Assembly: GCF_001899075.1 (NCBI RefSeq)
Contig: NZ_MKVA01000005.1
Location: 186,001-250,000, forward strand
Source: Devosia sp. 67-54
GTDB taxonomy: Bacteria > Pseudomonadota > Alphaproteobacteria > Rhizobiales > Devosiaceae
Direction of reading: 5' to 3'
DNA: 64,000 nucleotides
The stretch's first letter is position 1; each line of letters begins with the position of its first letter. The translations under genes and the position numbers were made by a program. The notes under the pieces are model-generated. The model ran no database searches. It was not told the origin of the DNA and saw only the letters and a program-made list of their open reading frames with translations. Of the stretch, positions 58,994 through 64,000 are shown one piece after another.

Positions 58994-59533
58994 CTATTTG
59001 AGGAAGCGCACGGCGCCGATATGGGGCAGGGTGCGGTTGCGCTGGGCGTAGTCGATGCCGTAGCCGACCACGAATTTGTCCGGAATCTCGAAGCCGATCC
59101 AGCGCGCCTTGACGTCGACCTCGCGGCGCGACGGCTTGTCGAGCAGGGCGCAGACCTCGACGCGGTTGGGATGGCGGGTGGCGAGGATGTCGAGGACGTG
59201 CCTGAGGGTGCGGCCGGTGTCGATGATGTCCTCGACCACCAGCAGGTCGCGGCCCTCGATCTCGCCGCGCAGGTCCTTGAGGATGCGAACCTCGCGGCTC
59301 GATTCCGTAGCGTTGCCGTAGGACGAGACTTCGAGGAAATCGACCTCGACCGGCAGGTCCAGCTCACGCACCAGATCGGCGATGAAGATGAAGGAGCCGC
59401 GTAGCAGCCCGATCACCACCAGCTTGTCGGTGCCGCGGAAATGCTCGGTGATCTCGGCCGCCAGCGCCTCGACGCGCGCGGCGATCGCCTTGGCCGAAAT
59501 GAGCTGGTCGACGGCGTAGGGCTCGATGGGCAT
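58994..59533 (-). CDS. hpt: hypoxanthine phosphoribosyltransferase
   Basis: Salvages hypoxanthine (and guanine) to IMP/GMP using PRPP. The 179-residue protein has [20 protein letters not shown], the flexible-loop region [18 protein letters not shown], and the PRPP motif [20 protein letters not shown]. Near the end [20 protein letters not shown] matches bacterial HPRT. The start MPIEPYAVD gives normal family length. It is cytoplasmic. It may link to nucleoside salvage with the RNase T2/CpdB genes, though it is far away and not co-transcribed. Confidence 0.95.
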   Translation of the reverse strand: MPIEPYAVDQLISAKAIAARVEALAAEITEHFRGTDKLVVIGLLRGSFIFIADLVRELDLPVEVDFLEVSSYGNATESSREVRILKDLRGEIEGRDLLVVEDIIDTGRTLRHVLDILATRHPNRVEVCALLDKPSRREVDVKARWIGFEIPDKFVVGYGIDYAQRNRTLPHIGAVRFLK

Positions 59534-59624
59534 GGCGTGCTGACAAATTCCGGGCAGGATAGCGCCGCACTGGTAGCAGAGTCGCCGGCGCCGCGTCAGC
59601 CCGCGGCGCCGTGAGGCATGCCGG

Positions 59625-60677
59625 CTACTGGCCGACCTTGAGATACTCGCCCATGCGGATCAGGCCCTGCATGTAGCCGATGGCGTGGGCGCGGCCGCGA
59701 TGGTTCCAGTCGCTGTCGTTGTCCATCTTGGGCACGTGGTCGTCGAGCAGGAAGCCGTCGAAGCCGTTCCTGGCGAGCAGCACCATCACTTCGGCCGGGT
59801 CGTAATTGCCGTCGCCGATGAAGCATTCGGTGAAGTTGGGAACGGTGCCGCGCACGTCGCGGAAATGGATGTAGGCAATAGCGCCCTTGGGCGCGAAATA
59901 CTCGATCATCTCGGTGACGTTGGCCTTGCCGCCGGTCATTTCCGAGCAGCAGCCGAGGCAGAGGTCGAGGGCCCAGGCCGGGCTGCCGCCCGCCAGCTCG
60001 TGAGCGTGCTTGAAGCCCCAGGGCCGGTAGAACAGGCGGGCGACGCCGCCGAGCATCGGCACCGGCGGATCGTCCGGATGCAGGGCGAGGCGGATGCCCT
60101 CTTGTTCCGCCACCGGCAGCACCGCCTTGATGAAATACTCGTAATTGGCCCACATCTGCTCTTCGCTGATCACCGGGCCGTCCTTGCCGAAGAGCGGCAT
60201 CGAGGAGGCGCGGCCGAGCGTCGTCGGCATGTAGGAGCGCAGAAGCTCGAGATTGCCGGCGTTGGCCTCGACCACCGCCATGTCGAACTGGCGGGCCACG
60301 GCGCCGCCACGGGTTTCCGCGGCGCGATCGGTGGTCCACACCGAATTGGGCATGAAATGGTAGCCGAGCACCGGCACGCCGGCGCGGGCCACGGCGCGGA
60401 TGGTCGCCTGGTAGTTCTCGATCTGCTCGTCGCGGCCGTCGAGGCCCAGCATCACCTTGTGATAGAAATGCGTGGGGACGTTCTCGATGGCTTCGAATTT
60501 GAGGCCGTAGCTCTCGACCTTCTCGACCAGGGCGCGGACGTCCTTTTCCTCCCAGCGCGCGTCGCCGGGGAGAGAGGGGTTGTTCATCTGCAGGCCCGTG
60601 GCGCCGATCTGCGCGGCAAAGCGCAACCGCTCATCGGTCAGATCGTGAAACTGGCCCACCGCAACGCGGATCTTCAT
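59625..60677 (-). CDS. uxuA: mannonate dehydratase (UxuA-like)
   Basis: Dehydrates D-mannonate to 2-keto-3-deoxy-gluconate in the hexuronate pathway. The 350-residue TIM-barrel protein has [82 protein letters not shown] and LLDDHVPKM, all resembling UxuA metal-site regions. The length is shorter than E. coli UxuA (394) but common in rhizobial forms. It begins 6 bp after the MalG-type permease stop, so it belongs to that transporter operon. Confidence 0.9.
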   Translation of the reverse strand: MKIRVAVGQFHDLTDERLRFAAQIGATGLQMNNPSLPGDARWEEKDVRALVEKVESYGLKFEAIENVPTHFYHKVMLGLDGRDEQIENYQATIRAVARAGVPVLGYHFMPNSVWTTDRAAETRGGAVARQFDMAVVEANAGNLELLRSYMPTTLGRASSMPLFGKDGPVISEEQMWANYEYFIKAVLPVAEQEGIRLALHPDDPPVPMLGGVARLFYRPWGFKHAHELAGGSPAWALDLCLGCCSEMTGGKANVTEMIEYFAPKGAIAYIHFRDVRGTVPNFTECFIGDGNYDPAEVMVLLARNGFDGFLLDDHVPKMDNDSDWNHRGRAHAIGYMQGLIRMGEYLKVGQ

Positions 60678-60683
60678 GTTGTC

Positions 60684-61565
60684 CTATCCTTTGACTGAAC
60701 CGGCCGTCATGCCAGCGACCATGAAGCGCTGGGCGACGAAATAGAGGATCATCAGCGGCACCGACGACAGCACCGCGCCCGCCATCAGCGGACCCCAGGG
60801 CAGCACGTCGGAGGTGATGAGGTAGTTGAGCGCCAGGGGCGCCGTGCGCTGGCTGTCGGAGGTGATCAGCACCAGCGCCAGCAGCAATTCGTTCCAGGCG
60901 CCGGTGAAGGTGAAGATGGCGACGGCGGCGAGGCCCGGCGCCGACAGCGGCAGCACGATGCGAAGCAGCGCGCCGAAGCGCGTCAGGCCGTCGACCATGC
61001 CCTGTTCCTCGAGTTCGCGCGGCACCGAGCGGAAATAGCCCTGCAGCAGCCAGGTCGAAAGCGGCAGCGAGAAGGTGAGGTAGACCAGGATCAGCCCGAA
61101 CAGCGAATTGCCGAGGCGGAGCTGCGCCATGACGATGGACAGCGGGATGAACAGCAGCGAGGTGGGGGTGAGGTAGGCGAACAGGATCAGCCGGCCGATG
61201 AGGCCGCGGAAACGGTAGCGGAAGCGCACCATCGAATAGGCGGCGAAGGACGAGATCAGCACCGAGATGACGGTGACCGTGGTGGCGACGATCAGGCTGT
61301 TCTTGACCGCGACGAGGAAGTCCTTTTCGAACAGCAGCGTGACGTAGTTGTTGAGCGTCGGCGCAATCGGGATGAGCGAGGGCTGGCGGAAGATCTCCTT
61401 GGGCACCTTCAGCGAGGTGGCGACCATCCAGTAGATGGGGAACAGCACCAGCAGCACGGCGAGCACCAGCGCCACATAGCTCAGGATGCGGCCGGTGAGG
61501 ACCCGGCGGCTGGCGCGGCTGATGTCGCGGCTCGCGCTGCGGGCGGTGATGGCTTCGGCGGTCAA
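60684..61565 (-). CDS. CUT1 carbohydrate ABC transporter permease (MalG type)
   Basis: A 293-residue permease with six helices. ILSYVALVLAVLLVLFPIYW and IFRQPSLIPIAPTLNNYVTL are followed by the coupling loop around EEQGMVDGLTRFGALLRIVL and a C-terminal VAQRFMVAGMTAGSVKG, diagnostic of MalG-type subunits. The TTG at 61565 is the preferred start: it overlaps the upstream stop (TTGA) and has GAGGGA just before it. The partner is the MalF-type permease. The ATPase subunit is not in the window. Confidence 0.92.
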   Translation of the reverse strand: MTAEAITARSASRDISRASRRVLTGRILSYVALVLAVLLVLFPIYWMVATSLKVPKEIFRQPSLIPIAPTLNNYVTLLFEKDFLVAVKNSLIVATTVTVISVLISSFAAYSMVRFRYRFRGLIGRLILFAYLTPTSLLFIPLSIVMAQLRLGNSLFGLILVYLTFSLPLSTWLLQGYFRSVPRELEEQGMVDGLTRFGALLRIVLPLSAPGLAAVAIFTFTGAWNELLLALVLITSDSQRTAPLALNYLITSDVLPWGPLMAGAVLSSVPLMILYFVAQRFMVAGMTAGSVKG

Positions 61566-62473
61566 TCTTCGTCCCTCAGCATCAGCGTGGTGGCGATGAG
61601 CACCAGCACGATCAGCACCGGCAGGGTATAGACCGACACCGCGGCGGCCTCGCCGAGGCGCTGCGTCTGCATGCCGAAATAGGCGAGCACCGGAAACACC
61701 ATCGTGGCGTCGGACGGGCCGCCCTGCGTCAGCAGCCAGACGTTCTCGAAGCCGTTGGCGGTCCAGATCGAGGAGAGCAGGGTGGTGACGATGATCACCT
61801 GGCGGATGCCGGGGATGGTGACGGTCCAGAATTGCTGCCAGGCGGTGGCGCCGTCGACGCGCGCCGCTTCGTAGAGTTCCTTGGGCACCGCCTGCAGGGC
61901 CGCGAGGAACGACACGAACCAGAACGGAAAGCCGCGCCAGACGGTGGCGAAGATCACTGCCGGCATGGCGGTGGAGCGCTGGCCGAGCCAGTCGATCACG
62001 CCGGAATGGATGCCGGTGGCGGTGAGGATGAGATTGATGCCGCCGCCGATCGGCTGGTACAGCACGCGCCAGGTGAGGAAGGCGACGAAGGCCGGCATCG
62101 CCCAGGGCAGCATCAGGAACGAGCGGAACAGGCCGCGGCCCGGCAGGTGCTGGTGCACGAGCAGCGCCAGGCCAAGCCCGATGCACAGCTTCAGCCCGTC
62201 CGACACCAGCACCATCGTAATAGTGTTCCAGATGGACGAGACGAAGGTCGAGTTCTTGCTGAGATAGATGAAGTTGGCGAGGCCGATCCATTTGCCGACA
62301 TTGCCCACCACCTGGTCGGTGAAGGAAATCCAGATGGCGAACAGGAACGGATAGGCGACGAGGCCGACGATCAGCAGCACCACCGGCGCCACCAGCAGAT
62401 AAGCGAAGAGGGTCAGCCGCGAAACACCGCGGCGGGCCGGCAGGGCGCCTGGGGACTGGGTGATCTCGGCCAT
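61562..62473 (-). CDS. CUT1 carbohydrate ABC transporter permease (MalF type)
   Basis: A 303-residue permease. LTLFAYLLVAPVVLLIVGLV starts the helical part, AFVAFLTWRVLYQPIGGGIN follows, then the coupling motif EAARVDGATAWQQFWTVTIP and NGFENVWLLTQGGPSDAT, standard for MalF-type subunits. The start MAEITQSPG at 62473 is preferred because the in-frame sequence upstream is Arg-rich and non-homologous. It is coupled to the MalG-type gene by a TTGA overlap. Confidence 0.93.
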   Translation of the reverse strand: MAEITQSPGALPARRGVSRLTLFAYLLVAPVVLLIVGLVAYPFLFAIWISFTDQVVGNVGKWIGLANFIYLSKNSTFVSSIWNTITMVLVSDGLKLCIGLGLALLVHQHLPGRGLFRSFLMLPWAMPAFVAFLTWRVLYQPIGGGINLILTATGIHSGVIDWLGQRSTAMPAVIFATVWRGFPFWFVSFLAALQAVPKELYEAARVDGATAWQQFWTVTIPGIRQVIIVTTLLSSIWTANGFENVWLLTQGGPSDATMVFPVLAYFGMQTQRLGEAAAVSVYTLPVLIVLVLIATTLMLRDED

Positions 62474-62534
62474 TCGTCCGCTGTCTGAGAAAAAGGGGCG
62501 GGCGGCCGGGAGGAGCCGCCCGCCTGGCCGTCGG

Positions 62535-63863
62535 CTATTTGTACTTGTCGTAGATGTTCTGCGCCTGCGCCTGCGCTTCATCCATCGCCTTGTCGAAGTC
62601 CCAGCCGTCGATCACCACGCGCTGCGCCATCTTGGGGATGATGAAGTTGGACGACATGTCGGCATAGGCGGCGTTGTAGACGTCGGGATAGGCCGGCGCC
62701 GTGCCGTTCTGCGCCAGGCCGAGCAGGCCGACGAGGATGGAGTTGGAGCCGTCGAAGGCCTTGAGCTTCTCCTGCGCCTTCAGCACCGGGCCGTAGATGG
62801 CGACGTTGAAATAGGCGTTCATGAAGTCGGGGTTCGACAGGTACTCGATCAGCGCCTTGGCCTCATCCTGCATCGGGCTCGCTTTCGGGATCACGCGCAG
62901 TTGCACGTCGATCGGCGAGACCACGCCCTTGGGGCCGCCGGGCAGCGCGGAGAAGGCGCTGCTTTCGAACAGGTCCGGGTCGTCCTTCTTGGCGGCGATG
63001 CCCACCGAGCCGGTGTTGGCAATGAAGGCGGCCTGGCCGGCGAGATAGGCCTGGTTGTCGCCGGCGCCGTCCCAGGTGGTGTTGCCCGGCGGGAACACGC
63101 CCTTGTCCCAGGCGTCCTTCAGCCATTGCAGATAGGCGCGCGTTTCCTCCGACTTGATGGTGACCTTCTTGCCTTCGTCGTCGGCGATGCGGCCGCCATA
63201 GGCCTGCATGACGTTGATCTGCACGTTGCCGTCGCCGACATTGGAGAGGGCGAGGCCGAGGCCGTAGACCGGCGGGGCGTTGACGGCGGCCGCCTGTTCG
63301 GCGAGCTCGGCCCAGGTCTTGGGCGCGTCCTTGAAGCCCTTGGGCTCGAGCAGGTCCTTGCGGCGCAACAGCAGATTGCCGTTGACGCCGAACGGGATGC
63401 CGATGCGGCCGCCGGCGGCAGCGGTGGTGTCGCTGGCCTTGTCGGTGCCCGGATACCAGCCGCCCTGGGCGTCGCCGATCTTCTTGTAGAGATCGTCGAG
63501 GGTGGTGAAGACGCCCTGCCGGCCGAGCAGCAGGCCGAGCCCGAGCCCGACGTCGAGCGCGTCCGGCATGGAGTTGGAGGCGACCGCCGCCGAGACTTTC
63601 TGCGTCGTCTCGTTCTGGTTGATCATCACCACCTCGGTGGCGACGCCGTTCTTGGCGCCCCAATCGTTGATGGTGTCGACCAGCAGCTTATTGGCGTCGT
63701 CGGAGAAGATCAGGCCGCCCCAATAGGTCAGCTTCTTGCCCTGGGCGCGCGCCGGCGCCGCCAGGCCCGCCCCAAGCGCGACGGCGGCGGTGCTCGCCGC
63801 GGCAGCGCCCAGCACCTTGCGCCGTGTCCAGGGCGTCAACTTGGACTTGTCTGCCTCACTCAT
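62535..63863 (-). CDS. CUT1 ABC transporter extracellular substrate-binding protein
   Basis: A 442-residue binding protein of family 1 (MalE/UgpB type). The Tat-type signal (TPWTRRKVLGAAAASTAAVA) has a twin Arg. The mature part contains LTYWGGLIFSDDANKLLVDT, TTAAAGGRIGIPFGVNGNLL, PKTWAELAEQAAAVN and YLAGQAAFIANTGSVGIAA, all typical. It is the first gene of the transporter operon with uxuA at the end, so a hexuronate, hexuronide or glycoside is the likely ligand. The start MSEADKSK follows GAGGAAGACCAC. Confidence 0.93.
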   Translation of the reverse strand: MSEADKSKLTPWTRRKVLGAAAASTAAVALGAGLAAPARAQGKKLTYWGGLIFSDDANKLLVDTINDWGAKNGVATEVVMINQNETTQKVSAAVASNSMPDALDVGLGLGLLLGRQGVFTTLDDLYKKIGDAQGGWYPGTDKASDTTAAAGGRIGIPFGVNGNLLLRRKDLLEPKGFKDAPKTWAELAEQAAAVNAPPVYGLGLALSNVGDGNVQINVMQAYGGRIADDEGKKVTIKSEETRAYLQWLKDAWDKGVFPPGNTTWDGAGDNQAYLAGQAAFIANTGSVGIAAKKDDPDLFESSAFSALPGGPKGVVSPIDVQLRVIPKASPMQDEAKALIEYLSNPDFMNAYFNVAIYGPVLKAQEKLKAFDGSNSILVGLLGLAQNGTAPAYPDVYNAAYADMSSNFIIPKMAQRVVIDGWDFDKAMDEAQAQAQNIYDKYK

Positions 63864-64000
63864 GTGGTCTTCCTCCCTCGGTCGCACCCCGGCCGGCCGG
63901 CCTCTCGCCGGCATCCGCCCCTTGCCGGTTGGTTGCGCGCCACCAGTTGAAATATATTTATTGGGGCGATAAAGGCGAGGCTAAGGGCCGGTCCTAGCGA
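63864..64000 (-). promoter_or_regulatory. upstream region of the CUT1/uxuA operon with AT-rich box
   Basis: The last 137 bp hold no gene. Near 63949-63962 lies TGAAATATATTTAT, a sharp AT-rich stretch in GC-rich surroundings with AAATATATTT symmetry. It is suited to a promoter -10 or operator for the minus-strand operon. No regulator gene is visible in the window. Confidence 0.35.

Noticed and set aside
63949-63962. AT-rich box as an attachment site or origin
   Set aside because: No integrase, repeat pair or DnaA-box cluster is nearby; a promoter or operator is the simpler reading.

Overview
This is a 64 kb chromosomal window from a high-GC alphaproteobacterium, most likely order Hyphomicrobiales (Rhizobiales) and plausibly Devosia-like. 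The case rests on the carA-yqeY-dnaG-rpoD neighbourhood, ClpS, the UPF0114, HlyU-type and DUF2277 proteins, a PTS-free sugar catabolism style (CUT1/CUT2 ABC importers, FAH-family dehydratase, mannonate dehydratase) and dispersed palindromic repeats of a rhizobial kind. The genus is an inference. No rRNA, tRNA, CRISPR array, insertion sequence or prophage was recognised.

Layout. 1-12.9 kb: a TPR/methyltransferase cut by the window edge, an orphan antitoxin-like regulator, carB, DUF2277, an exported protein, clpS, a Pro/Ala-rich membrane protein, an aldo/keto reductase, an EamA exporter, DUF6665, a GNAT acetyltransferase and an ABC exporter pair. 13-20.5 kb: mostly exported proteins (RNase T2, a CHAP-like protein, a Cys-rich protein, CpdB, a zinc metallopeptidase, an EF-hand protein) plus cyclopropane fatty acid synthase. 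RNase T2 and CpdB could form an extracellular RNA-scavenging route. 20.6-32.4 kb: carA, yqeY, two tandem MFS exporters, HdeD-like and YihY-like membrane proteins, dnaG, rpoD with a long histone-H1-like tail, a hicB-hicA module, an HlyU-family protein and two small ORFs. 32.5-34.4 kb: a luciferase-like monooxygenase and a small membrane-anchored protein.

34.5-44.0 kb is the most unusual block. Six co-directional GT39/ArnT-like membrane glycosyltransferase genes, most joined by 4-bp stop/start overlaps, are interrupted only by a UPF0114 membrane protein. The first gene in transcription order carries an in-frame TAG at a position where paralogues have Trp. The block looks like a tandemly expanded envelope-glycan or lipid modification operon.

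44.1-50.3 kb: an HSL-type hydrolase, an ArsR-type regulator, a large OmpA-family protein with three Cys-pair repeats and a 21-bp coding minisatellite, YjbQ, TauE/SafE and a SIMPL protein. 50.4-58.0 kb: a pentose/sugar-acid module with an FAH-family dehydratase, a ketoglutarate-semialdehyde dehydrogenase, a LacI regulator with two operator-like palindromes 21 bp apart, and a CUT2 ABC importer. 58-64 kb: two small exported proteins, hpt, and a CUT1 importer operon ending in mannonate dehydratase, suggesting uptake of a hexuronate or hexuronide.
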